Source: Pollenia angustigena
Taxonomy: Eukaryota > Arthropoda > Insecta > Diptera > Polleniidae
Direction: 5' to 3'
Assembly (NCBI GenBank): GCA_930367215.1
Contig: OV884059.1
Location: forward strand, 29,813,882-29,877,881
DNA: 64,000 nt
Every line of letters begins with the position of its first letter. Positions within the stretch are counted from its first letter, which is position 1. The notes beneath the pieces are model-generated. The model saw only the letters and a program-made list of their open reading frames with translations, made no database searches and was not told the origin of the DNA. Positions 1-10,844 of the stretch are shown here, one piece after another. A program made the position numbers and the translations under genes.

Positions 1-932
1 AAGTTCAAAAAATTGCTAAAACCTTAAGTTTGTTAAGGGAAAAATTTTATTTTTTTAAATATTTCAAAATTAAACTACATATTTGTTTACTTATTAACTT
101 AAGTGTACCTTTTGCCAATATTGTGGAAAGGTAACAAACATATCGATACAGAGTATAAAAAATTTATGAACATGAACTTAATAACAGCTTAACTGCATCG
201 TTACTAAAACTTAATGCATACCTGCATGTTACAACAATCACTTATACAGTAGTAAGTAGTTGAAGTCTGAAGAAGTTCTGAAACTGACAGGTAAAGTTAA
301 CATAGACAGTTTCAACAGTACATACATATAGGTATACATACACGGGTGTGTGTACATCCCCAGATATACAGCTATGAATAACTCTTAATCCAACACTTTT
401 TGTAAAAATGAAGAGAAAGAGAGGCGAAAAAGGGAATTTATATTTACAACGGTTTTAACAAAATTTCAAGATGATTTTAATGATTTAGTAAATTTAATTA
501 CATCTTAATTTTTCTCTATGCATACATATGTATGTGTGTTTAAACATTACCCAACGGGAAAACTCAATAGACCTTCTTACTTCAGGCCTTTTTAAAGGAC
601 AACTTGAAAATTTTTTGTATCAATTACTATTCTTATCTAACTGCTAAAGAATGCCTCATAGAAGGCCTCGGCTTTTTCGTATAAAATATAAAAAACACAT
701 TCCACATTCGCTTCTGTGAAAAGGGAGAAGAGAAGGAATAACAATTTTTGTTTTGCACAAGCAAAAGCAAAATTTTTTTAAAAGCTTTTATTTAACTTAC
801 AATGTACTATGTATGTATGTGTGTTTGTTAGGCTTAAATCTTGCAACTCAATTTTGAAGCAGTTATCTTCAACCGGTTGAGCTAAAATTTTGTATCCACG
901 TTTGGATGACAATGCACGGTAAACTGGGTTAC
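1..932. other. Non-coding, probable tweety intron
   Basis: No exon or convincing ORF is visible. The stretch is A+T rich. Around 740-775 there is a short dispersed repeat (AACAATTTTTGTTTTGCACA...) that recurs at 2210-2245. Because the first tweety exon in the window starts at 2638 in mid-protein, this sequence is most simply read as intron. Confidence 0.6.
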
Positions 933-1552
933 GTCACTCTAAATTCAATATGGCGGCACAAACAAGATAGCGGACTAGTTATTTTTAATGCACTTTTACA
1001 ATATGTGTATCAAATGAAAGGGCTTGCTAAGAATAAGTCGAAAAATAAAGTGGTCACTCTAAATTCAATATGGCGGCACAAACAAGATGGCGGACTAGTT
1101 GTTTTTAATTCACTCTTACAATATGGGTATCAAATGAAAGGGCTTGCTAAGAATAACTAGAAAAATAAAGGGTCACTCTAAATCCAATATGGCGGGCACA
1201 CACAATACGGCGGACTAGTTGCTTTTAATGCACTTCTACAAAATGGGTATTGAATTAAAGGGCTTGCTAAGAATTTCTCGACAAATATAGTGGTCACTCT
1301 CAATTCAATATGGCGGCACAAACAAGATGGCGGACTAGTTATTTTTAATGCACATTTACAATATGGGTATCAAATGAAAGGGCTTGCTTAGAATAACTCG
1401 AAACATAAAGTGGTCACTCTAAATTCAATATGGCGGCACAAACAAGATGGCGGACTAGTTATTTTTAATGCACTTCTACAAAATGGGTATTACATGAAAG
1501 GTCTTGCTAAGAATATCTCGAAAACTAAAGTGCCGTCACTATAGATACAATA
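933..1552. repeat. 120-bp minisatellite, five copies plus a partial
   Basis: Tandem units begin with GTCACTCTAAATTCAATATGG near 933, 1052, 1171, 1292 and 1412, and a degenerate sixth starts near 1535. Each contains ATGGCGGCACAAACAAGATG and ends with GGGCTTGCTAAGAAT. The period of 120 bp is a multiple of three, which is why an 84-codon ORF opens over two units; I do not regard that ORF as a gene. Copies differ at a few positions, so the array is not freshly amplified. Confidence 0.9.
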
Positions 1553-1570
1553 TGGCGGACTAAGTTTTTA

Positions 1571-1904
1571 AGCTGGAGGTCCACACCACCCGTAATACGC
1601 ATTTTCCCTGTCTACGCAGATTCCAAAAAAGTAGAATCTGTGTAGTTATATGTAACAAGTTACATGCACAAAAGCGTAGGAGGCATTAAGGCGTTGAATG
1701 CAAAATTAGGTTTACTTTCTACTTTTGCAAGCGTCACAAGCAGCGTTCGAACAAATCAGCTGGTTTTGGCAAATGAAATTTAATTTTAAATTGTGGTGAT
1801 GCCACATAAAAAGCGTTGAATGTAACTTGATACATAGAACGCATGGAAGGTATACAGATCATGCAATGTGTAGAGGCGAAAACGCGTGGTGTGGACCTCC
1901 AGCT
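1571..1904. mobile_element. MITE with 19-bp inverted ends and TTA duplication
   Basis: The ends are AGCTGGAGGTCCACACCAC and its exact complement GTGGTGTGGACCTCCAGCT. TTA flanks both ends (1568-1570 and 1905-1907). A 3-bp TWA target duplication is the hallmark of PIF/Harbinger transposons, so this 334-bp element is read as a non-autonomous member. It has no coding capacity and lies in the tweety intron. Confidence 0.8.
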
Positions 1905-2190
1905 TTAATGATTGCTGACAATACGAATGCGAGTTTTAAAAAATTAAAAGTAGCTATTATTTAAATGCGCTAAAAAGTAAAAAATAAATTAAAAGTAAAA
2001 GACCTTTTTAAAAAAAAAAAACTTTTATTTGAATGCGCTAAAAAAAATATTTTTTTGCTTTAAAACTTTAACTATCAACTTATAACGTCATTACACAATT
2101 TATATGATATAAAAGCTTCACGCCAGATTTACTTGGGCAGAAAACAAGTAAATTAATAATTGATTTTAACTATTAAAATTTTCAAGCTTC

Positions 2191-2262
2191 TTGGTAACGG
2201 GATCAAAAATAACAATTTTTGTTTTGCACAAGCAAAATCAACATTTTTTTGATCCCGTTACC
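2191..2262. repeat. Short inverted repeat, 17-bp arms
   Basis: GGTAACGGGATCAAAAA at 2191 is mirrored by TTTTTGATCCCGTTACC ending at 2262. The loop contains the AACAATTTTTGTTTTGCACA word also found near 741. It could be a tiny MITE end pair or a hairpin; no function is evident. Confidence 0.65.
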
Positions 2263-2637
2263 ATACTTACGTAACTGCGAAAGAAGGGAGAGCGGAAGGC
2301 CTACTCCGATATAACAACGTGTGTAAAAAAGATATGAGTATGGAAGGGAGCGAGCAGCCCTTGCATATCCAAAAAAAGGAGTAGAGAGGCCTTCTAGAAG
2401 GCATCCGTACTCCTTTTTTCCAGCTAAGTATTTATGTACATACATACATATGTATGCACCTCAATCACAAAAATTGAATTAATGAGTCTTTTTTTACAAA
2501 AACCAACTTGAGAATGGAAAGAGTGGCAGGCAGCATAGAGTATTTAAGATATAATTTAATTTTTTCATTTAGTATGATTTATTAAATTTTGTTTAAATAT
2601 TCAAAATAACTTTAAATCCTTTTATAATTTTTTTTAG

Positions 2638-5071
2638 ACTGAAGCCATTAAGCATGATCTCGAAACCAAAATGAACCAACATAGACTCGAAGCACAAATA
2701 GAAAAAGTACAATATAATCAAACTGCTGTAATGTTGTTAATTGAAACTTGTGGCTTAGTGCGGGAGAATACCTCACGTGCTGTTACCAGTCTCGATAATA
2801 TGGTGCTATATTTTATGAAAACCAAAGGCAGTGAAAATGATACCTCCCTAATGGGTTTATTTCATGTAAGTGAATTACAAGTACATCTTATTTTAAATAA
2901 ATTTCTAGTGCTTTTTTAACTTTCTTTCAGTTGGGTGAACTTTATGAATCAATACGATGGCCTGCAACTTTAGGTTTCCTTACGCTGCTTTTGTTGCTGT
3001 GTACAGTTTTGGTAATAGGCGTGGCACGTCGTTCTCGTTGTGCCTTGATATTCTTTAGCGTAGCTGGACTATTTTGTATAATTATATGCTGGCTACTTGC
3101 TGGCATTTATCTGGCGTCGTCTGTAGCGGCTGGTGACTTTTGTATGCGTCCGCATGAGTACATGTGCCGCCAGGTAGGAATGGTAAGTCAATATTAATCG
3201 CCTGTCGTTCTTTATGAAATGTTAAGACCTCTTAAACAACAGAAGATTGACTAGAATCAAAACTCTCTCAAAACAAAACAAAAAAACTATCAGCCAAATG
3301 TCTAAAATGCAAGAACGTCTGAAAAGCAACAACAACGTAAGCACACTATCATAAAATTAGGTTTTTTGAGTTTTGGTTTTTTTTTTTGCGTCAATATTCT
3401 ATGTTATAAACAATTGCCAGTGACGACAACTTACTAACCGTTTTACATAAATATCTGTCAACAAATTGTATTACTTCTTCCTTTATTTTCCAACTTTAAG
3501 AAAAAGATTTAGTTAATTTTTTGGTTTTTTACTTGGCAGAACAAGATAAAACGTGTAAAAAATACCACATATAGACAGGCAGACTTGGCAAAAAGCCAAT
3601 AAATTAAACCATCATATTGCAATTGTCGTTTAAAACTTTTGTAGTTTTACTTGATTTTAAAACAAAATAAAAATAAAATCAAACCACACAAAGTTTGGTG
3701 CTCTAAGTTTGGTTTCTGTTGGCTATTTCATAACAAACTGGTACGCCGCGTCCATTTTTCAGGACAAAACAGGCCAGTTGATATTGCTGATAATATTCAT
3801 TGTCAAATTGCATTTTCTTGTTAAACCATTAGATTTTAAAGAAATGACAGAAAGTGTAAAATACAGCCATTTGTCTTGCCATATTTCAATTGCATGTAGT
3901 ACGTACATACATAAAACCCCCATATTTTTTTTTTAGTTAATTTAAGACTTCACCCACTACCACTCTTAATAAGAAAAAATTTAAGATTTTTTGTTACTTG
4001 TTTCTTTTTTAGCGGAGTCCTTACGTTTATTTCCTAAACTGTGGCACCTTACGCAATCGCTTCATTTTACGCTTAAATGAATCACGTGATCTAGTGGAAC
4101 GTGCTCGTGAATCTGTTTTTTTAATACAAAGGTAAATAATAAATTGCTGTCGTTTGCTTAACACATAGAAGACCCTTGTATTCATAAACGATTATTAAAT
4201 TTAACAAACTTTTATTAAGCCAAATTTTCATACAAAATTTGTTTTGTAAGCCTTTATTAAATTGAAAATATTTTTATGAATACAGTCAAGAATCTCTGAG
4301 AGATATTTATGCACTTGTATGTAAATATAAAATTCTCTTTACTTCTTCAAACTTACTAGAATGAGCCAGGAAACGTATCCACGTATAGATGTGCACAAAA
4401 CATTAGAGTCCATGGATAACGATTTGGAGGAAACGAAACGTAATCTTACTGTTTTGGCCGCCACTTTAGATAGACGAGCTATAGATCGCCATTATTCGGA
4501 GGCTTTAAGGGGTCTTTGTGGTGGAGGACTTTTGGGTTTGAGTCTTATGATGGTAGCCGGATTATTGACGTCTTTTCTCTTCACCATACTTGTCTATGCC
4601 GATTCTCATGCCTGGATATATTTAAACAAACGGAGGTAGATGATTTTCTCTCGTTTTCCATTTTGTTTCACACGTCATTTTTATTTCATTTGATTTTTTT
4701 TTTTTTTTTTTAATTTTAGACCCTCTGTGGATGCCGATAAATCCGAAACAGCACCTTTATTCCCCTCTAATGCACCAAGTGCAAATATATCACCCACAGC
4801 ACCCGTCCATCATACGGGCACTATAAATCGTACACTTTTACATCATCAGCAGACCCATGGCATGTCTGTGGGTCATAGTGGCACCTTGGTTGGCACACGC
4901 AGCAATGGTGCCGCCAATGGATTGAGAACAGGGTTGGCATCATACAACAATCATCATAAAACTAACACATTACATAGCGGCGGTGGTGCGGCTGGTAGTG
5001 GAAAATTGTCACCCTCACCACCGCCAGGTTATGATGTTGTGGTGCATGGCACAAGGCATGGCTTTTATTGA
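2638..5071 (+). CDS. tty: Tweety-family (TTYH) membrane protein, 3' exons with proximal terminal exon
   Basis: Tweety proteins are plasma-membrane anion-channel family proteins with five membrane spans. Exons with GT-AG borders and matching phases are 2638-2865, 2931-3182 (or 3173, a second donor 9 nt upstream keeps frame), 4013-4131, 4360-4635 and 4720-5071. The frame enters open at 2638, so the N-terminal half lies left of the window. Visible protein is 408 residues. Exon 2 carries two adjacent hydrophobic spans separated by ARRSRC, then the family-typical GDFC segment; exon 4 carries a final long span (LLGLSLMMVAGLLTSFLF). The last exon is a cytoplasmic Ser/Gly/His-rich tail containing a PSPPPGY motif and ending HGFY. 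The two fly paralogues, tweety and tweety-2, cannot be told apart safely from this half, so the symbol is provisional. Confidence 0.9.
3183..4012 (+). other. Tweety intron, no gene seen
   Basis: Sequence between the GTAAGT donor at 3183 and the TTTTTTAG acceptor ending at 4012. It is A+T rich with T and A runs. A 75-codon ORF at 3709 has no recognisable composition or neighbours and is treated as chance. Confidence 0.6.
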
Positions 5072-5334
5072 TTTTTTTTTTTTTATTTAATTATTTTTAA
5101 TTTTATTCTTAACTATTATTCACTTTAATTTTCCTCCATGCAAACGTTTTGTTCAAAATTGTTGATTCAAGCAAGCTTTTTTATACTAAAAGAGTTAAAT
5201 AACTTTGACTTCACACTTACGACTGAATGACGCTGTGTTGGACTTAACTAAATATGTAGACGAAAACTACTGAAAGAAAACAACAATTATTAATTTTATT
5301 TAATTAAATGTTGGATTTTAAAACGTCATTCTTA

Positions 5335-5476
5335 GTGCTGGTTCACAATCTTCAAGTTTGTGCCGTCAAATCACGAGTTTTTAGGAGATAAGGGAAAAGA
5401 GAATGCCATTTCTTTTTCTCTTTCTCCTAAAATCTCAAGACTTGACGACTAAAACTTGAAGAGTGTGAACCAGCAC
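5335..5476. mobile_element. MITE, GTGCTGGTTCACA ends, TTA duplication
   Basis: Ends GTGCTGGTTCACA.TCTTCAAGTTT and its complement (22 of about 23 bp match) enclose 142 bp, flanked on both sides by TTA. The same family recurs at 22058-22616 and, in diverged form, at 22620-22859. The 3-bp TTA duplication points to PIF/Harbinger mobilisation. Confidence 0.8.
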
Positions 5477-5896
5477 TTATTTAAACAACAAGTAAAGTTT
5501 ATTTTTGACTATAAAATTACATACATACATAATTGTCTTAATTAAAGTTTTTAATTTCCATATGAGGCGTTATTCGTGAAGCGGACAAAAAAAAATAGTT
5601 TGCCGAAATTCCTTTATATCTGGCATAGCTATACCTCTAGTAGATATGAATGTGTGTGCTAAATACTTTTTTTTACTAAAATACTAAAATTCATCTAGGG
5701 AGTTCTCGTTATACTGTCAATGTTTCAGAATGAGATCTACATAAGTTGAAGAGTTACGCGAATGTCCTTACTCGCTTCTCGCACTTCAAAACCGGAAGTG
5801 GTCATTTTGAACTATAATAACGAAGTTTTTTTATGTTTCTTTAATCCAAAATTAGCCTAGAGTATACTAATTATACTGTAAATGTTTTGAAGTAGA

Positions 5897-5982
5897 ATAT
5901 ATCGGTGGTTGATTATTTAACTGTCGTATGTGGATACAAATTACATACGACATGCGACAATTAAATAATCAACCGACGATAT
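5897..5982. repeat. Hairpin-forming palindrome, arms about 35 bp
   Basis: TGGTTGATTATTTAACTGTCG on the left is complemented by CGACAATTAAATAATCAACC on the right across a short loop. It is likely a very short MITE or fold-back remnant in the tweety intron. No clear target duplication was found. Confidence 0.7.
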
Positions 5983-6843
5983 GTATATTTAAGTTTAAAG
6001 GATACGTAAATAACTATCCATGGCTGTCACGATGCGACACCAGAAGTGACAATTTCAATTAAATTTTTTATTTTTTAAACCAAAATAAGCCTTCGGTATC
6101 CTAATTACATATGGGCATTTCTTTCTTAAGGTCCACCGTGACTGGAAATTTAAAAGTTATTAAAAGCATATTTTTTGTGATTTTGTTATAGAGATATATT
6201 TAGGTTTTAGAAATTTTATAAATTACTCCAAAAATTCGTTTGCTTAGACGAACCAGCAGACTACAAAGTATCACAAATGTAATATCTTATTTGTGAGAAA
6301 GTTTTATTATATGTTTTCTTAATTATTATCTTCTTTAAAAGAGGAGATATATGATAACAATTACATATGTATATCACAAAAGTTCCTTACATGGTCTGTA
6401 ATCTAAGGAAGAGTTCGAAGAGATATATGTTATTCGGATTAACGGTAAATTTTTATTTTGTTTTAATAATTATGGAAAAAATTTCACGTTCGAAATGTCA
6501 CGTATCGACATAGACTTTGGCTCAAAAAAAATACAGAAGATTTTGGAATCAAACCAAAGACATTTTAATCTTACATTGTTGTGTACGTAAAATTCTGAAA
6601 GTAGTTTGACATGACCACAAAAACTACTTGTATTTTTTTCACGTTCGAACCGCCACTTTTTTTTTTGCCAATATCTTTGACCTAGAATCGCACCCTCCAT
6701 CAACTTTAGCATAAATAACAGTGCTTTCTAAGTGCTAAAATTTAAGGGTTAAAAGAACGTAAAAATATTTGTTGTTTAAAATGTTTTTGCATATTTGATG
6801 CGTATGACTGCCACGTTCAACACTATGGAATCACCCATATGTA

Positions 6844-7462
6844 CAGTCAGCGTCAAGAGAAAGTGTACACCGAACAGTTCTTCTCCACGTCGGACAAAGT
6901 TTTAGGTCTGCTAGAGGGTGGAAGTTCTTTAACATTTTTCACATTTTTGTACTTACCTTATAATTTTTTTCACATAATTATGACATCTGCCAATAGAACT
7001 GCCAATTTCTCTCAAAGATTTGCCTTCAGATGCAAATTTTACCACTAAATTACGAGTTTCTACTGTAGTCTGCTTACCCATGTTAACTATTATTTACAAA
7101 CTAAAGTTAACATGACTTTTAATTGATCAGTATAGATAGAAAAGGTAACTAACATACGCAATATGATTTTAAGAAGAAAAAAACAAAAAACTAGGGGTCA
7201 AATTACCTTTATGACGAAGGAACATGGAAATAATATGAGATTGTACACTTTTTTTTGACGCGTAAAATAAGGCGTTTTCTGAGATTAATGTTAATTTGAA
7301 CATGAAGAAGAAATAAATGACAAATTTTTTTTATTAAAATAAACAAGTACTGAATACACTTCAAAAACATAAAAACAGATTTTTTGTACTCTCCCTCTTT
7401 TAACATCTACGGACTTATAAATGTGGAACTGTTCGGTGTACACTTTCTTTTGACGCTGACTG
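6844..7462 (-). mobile_element. Deleted Tc1-like transposon
   Basis: Inverted ends CAGTCAGCGTCAAGAGAAAG and CTTTCTTTTGACGCTGACTG (one mismatch in 20) are each flanked by TA, the Tc1/mariner target site. The 619-bp element keeps only the 5' part of a transposase on the minus strand, so it is a non-autonomous deletion derivative inside the tweety intron. Confidence 0.88.
6953..7081 (-). pseudogene. Tc1 transposase N-terminal fragment
   Basis: Reading the minus strand from the ATG at 7081-7079 gives MGKQTTVETRN followed by LREIGSSIGRC and YVKKIIR, then a stop. This is the paired-like helix-turn-helix DNA-binding start of Tc1-family transposases. The DDE catalytic part is absent. A short further block with a PSSRPKTLSD-like linker remains near 6880-6940 in another frame. 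Only about 42 residues survive, so the gene is dead. Confidence 0.82.
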
Positions 7463-7741
7463 TATATTGTTAAAGTGTTGAAATGGGATATCCATAAGTG
7501 TAAAAGTTGTGCAAATTTGTGTACATTAGCAATAAAGCAGGACTTTGAAGTGCTTTGCGAGTGTAAAGAAATTTGCATAATTCTCAAACTTATGGAGATC
7601 TCATTCTCAAACTTTAACAATAAATTGAGGACACCGCAGTAATTTCCGGTTTTTTCGAAAAGATCAAACGATTTTTAATTAAAATTTCTAAAAAAAAAAT
7701 TAGGAAATGGCAACACTTTCAGCATCCCATAACTCGACAAA

Positions 7742-9064
7742 TCTATATATATAAAAATGAAAAATGTTTGTATGTGTGTTTGTTTGTTTGTTTGTTGGCT
7801 TATAGACTCCGAAACTACTGAACCGATTTTCCTGAAATTTTTACAGTAACATCACGTCAGCCCTAAAAATAAAATAGGCTACTTATTTTTTCGATAGGGG
7901 CAGGGGAATTGGTACCCCCCATAGAATGCCAATATTAATTATCGCATATCTTAAGAGCCGCTGGACGCATTTTGCTGAACTTTTGTAGTAGGATCTTCTG
8001 AGCCCCGAAATTGAAATAAAATAGCAGCGGGGGTATTGGAATCCCCCATAGGACACCAATGTTTAACATCGCATATCTTAAGAACTGTAATAGTGAGAAT
8101 GTTCAAACTTTCTAGAAGTCACTCTTATGGTATACTACACTTTTGAAAATAAAAATAAAGCGGGTAGGCGCAGGGGGGAAATACCTCTCATAGGATGCAT
8201 ACATTAAATATCGCTCAACTGAAGAACTATTAAAGGGAGAGCCTTCAAACGTGGTTAAAGCTACTATTATAGTAAACTATAAATTTCAATATAAAAATGG
8301 GCGGGAGAGACAGGGGAGGAGCAGTACCCCTCATAGATAGAAATATTAATAAGAGCCATTGTACGCATTTTGTTCAACTTTTGGTAGTATGATCTTCTGA
8401 GCCCCGAAATTGAAATAAAGTAGCAGCGGGGGAAGTGGTTTTCCCCATAGGACGCCAATGTTTAATATCGCATATCTTAAGAACTGTTATAGTGAGAATG
8501 TTCAAACTTTGTAAAAGTCACTCATATGGTATACTACACTATTGAAAATAAAAATAGATAGGGGAAGGCGCAGGGGGGAAATACCTCTCATAGGATGCAT
8601 ATATTAAATATCGCTCAACTGAAGAACTATTAAAGGGCGAGTCTTCAAACGTAGTTAAAACACTATTATGGCAAACTTTAAATTTCAATATAGTAATGGG
8701 CGGGGTAGACAGTGGAGGAGCAGTTCCCCTCATAGATAGAAATATTAATAAGAGTCGCTGCAAGTATTTTGTTGAACTTTTGGTAGTAGGATCCTCTGAG
8801 CCCCAAAATTGAAATAAAATAGCAGCGGGGAAGCGTTACGCCCTATAGGACGCCAATGCTTAATATCGGATATCCGAAAAACTGTTAAAGTGAGAATGTT
8901 CAGACTTTGTAGAAGTCACTCTTATGGTATACTACACTTTTAAAAATAAAAATTAAGCGGGTAGGCGCAGGGGAGAAATACCTTCCATAGGATGCATATA
9001 TTAAATATCTCTCAATCGATAAAGTGGTTAAAGCAGTGTTGCGAAGCGCACCGGGTTAAGCTAG
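7742..9064 (+). mobile_element. Non-autonomous Helitron
   Basis: It begins TCTATATATATAAAAATGA and ends GAAGCGCACCGGGTTAAGCTAG, with A immediately before and T immediately after. This is the canonical Helitron arrangement: 5' TC, 3' CTRR, insertion between A and T, and a short GC-rich hairpin just inside the 3' end. No Rep/helicase ORF is present. The interior is tandemly repeated (see 7860-9000). Words such as 'GACTCCGAAACTACTGAACCG' near the 5' end are typical of insect Helitrons. Confidence 0.85.
7860..9000 (+). repeat. 400-bp tandem repeat inside the Helitron
   Basis: The word GAGCCCC.AAATTGAAATAAA recurs at about 8000, 8400 and 8799, and CATAGGATGCATA-TTAAATAT recurs with the same spacing, giving a period of 400 bp and roughly 2.7 copies. 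ORFs here are repeat artefacts. Confidence 0.85.
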
Positions 9065-9615
9065 TAAACATATAAAAATAACATTTTGCACACAGGCTAC
9101 ACTAGCGGTATAGTTTTGCCAAATATAAAAAAAAAAATGTCGGCAAAATATTTTTTTGGTATGTCCGCTTCACAATCAATGCCTCATATTTTATTTCAAA
9201 ACTTGATTTATCAAAATAAATAATTTCACTTAAAAATACTTTTTCACCACAAGTGCCTTTAACCATTAAAATGAACTTGCAAAAACTATAGTTTACATCG
9301 CACATACATACATATGTACATACTTACACATGTATGCATATTAATCATAATTCAATAATTGTTAAGTTACGATAAAAAAAAGATTTTATTATTTTTTCGT
9401 TGAATGCGCACAATTAATTTTTATATTTATGTGAAAATATTTGTATTTAAAGTTGATAAATTCATATTTATTTAACACCCCTTTTACACATACTTTCTGA
9501 TCCAGAGGGAAGAAATGGATATGAGAATTCTACTCATAGAATTTTCATTTTGGATGCATTGCACTCACACTTACCCACAAACACAGTAGAACAAACTTTG
9601 CACTATTAGTACATA

Positions 9616-10268
9616 TCGCACTTGATCATAAAGAGGGTAGTAACTTGAAATTTTTAGCTTTTCACTTTTTGGAAGAAAAAAAAACGACACGTAATCAGCC
9701 TTATTACGATTCTCGTTGCTTAAAGAACACAGGGGGGCTACTCTCTATTGAGATGCGAAAGAAAATTGTAGCAAATCTAGCGATTGGTACTCTTTAATAC
9801 ATTTGCGCATCTGTCTTTCGCATCTTTTAATTTTTTTTTTTCTTTTCGAAAATCATCACTTTATTTTATTTAAATTTTCCAATTTCAAATATTTTTACAC
9901 ACTTTTGCATTTCATTACTGTAAATCCACGCCATCTTTAATTTTTATTGCCACTATCGCTTCATTTTCAGAAAATTTGAGTACCAAGTTGGCATTTAGCT
10001 TTCGCATCGCAATAGAGAGTAGACCCTAGGTTGTGTGTTACTTTAATCTACTACAGAGTCGTTTTCGACATCGAGAACCGTAAAAATGCCTAATATTCAT
10101 ATCTACCCGCTGTAAAAATATCGTGTTTTTTTGTCTACTTTGTGGTAATGAAGACGGTTGATTTAAAAATTCATTTTCATATGCCTTTAATATTGAATTA
10201 AAAATTGTTTTGCTTCTACTGAAAATTTTAAAATTTTGAGTTAATACCCTCTTTATGATCAAGTGCGA
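9616..10268. mobile_element. MITE family A (TCGCACTTG ends), host copy of a nested pair
   Basis: Ends TCGCACTTGATCATAAAGAG and its complement CTCTTTATGATCAAGTGCGA are a perfect 20-bp inverted pair, each bordered by TA. Other copies of this family start at 43318 and span 48151-51659. The copy is interrupted by another element at 9731-10027. Confidence 0.8.
9731..10027. mobile_element. Inner MITE nested in family A copy
   Basis: The ends read AGGGGGGCTACTCTCTATTG.GATGCGAAAG on the left and, as complement, AGGGTCTACTCTCTATTGCGATGCGAAAG on the right: about 27 bp nearly identical. It sits inside the 9616-10268 element and is therefore the younger insertion. No unambiguous target duplication was found. 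Confidence 0.7.
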
Positions 10269-10420
10269 TATATTTAAGAGAGAAAAGAGTTTTTTTTTGT
10301 AAAAAATAGAATTTAAAATAAAATGTTAAAAATGTATTTTATATAAATATGTACATACACATTGAACAAATGCCCACAGATATACATACATACATACATA
10401 CCTATGTACTGCATACATAC

Positions 10421-10512
10421 TAGCGATGTTACGAATATTTGTATTCGAAATGCCGAGTATTCGGATATTTAAGGACATTCGTATTCTCCAAATTTATGCA
10501 AACACATCGCTA
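10421..10512. mobile_element. Small hAT-like MITE
   Basis: TAGCGATGTT at 10421 and the complement of TAGCGATGTGTT ending at 10512 form the ends of a 92-bp element. The interior repeats ATTCG words, resembling the subterminal repeats of the larger hAT-type elements in this window. The flanks do not give a clean 8-bp duplication, so assignment is tentative. Confidence 0.5.
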
Positions 10513-10844
10513 CATAAAATAAGACAAAAAATATTATCTTTAAATAATTTTTATTACAAAAAAAAATTTTAATAGCAACAAAGAATTAAACAAACAAACA
10601 TTAGCAGTATTGTGCCACCACGAAAAAAATTTATTTAATACTCATGTTGTTGTTAAGCATTCCTAGATATACTTTCATTTGAGGCAATTGCCTAATTATC
10701 ATATGAAAATTATCGACAACTCGAATGGGCCAATTAAATATCAAGATAATTCCAATCTCATTACTTAAATGGATGGAGCGTTCGCTGTAATGGATTGAAC
10801 AAAGTATATAATCTATCGGCAATAAATTAGAAAAAATAACTGAA

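Noticed and set aside
906..1160. 84-codon ORF over the minisatellite
   Set aside because: It exists only because the 120-bp period is a multiple of three; its two halves are copies of each other.
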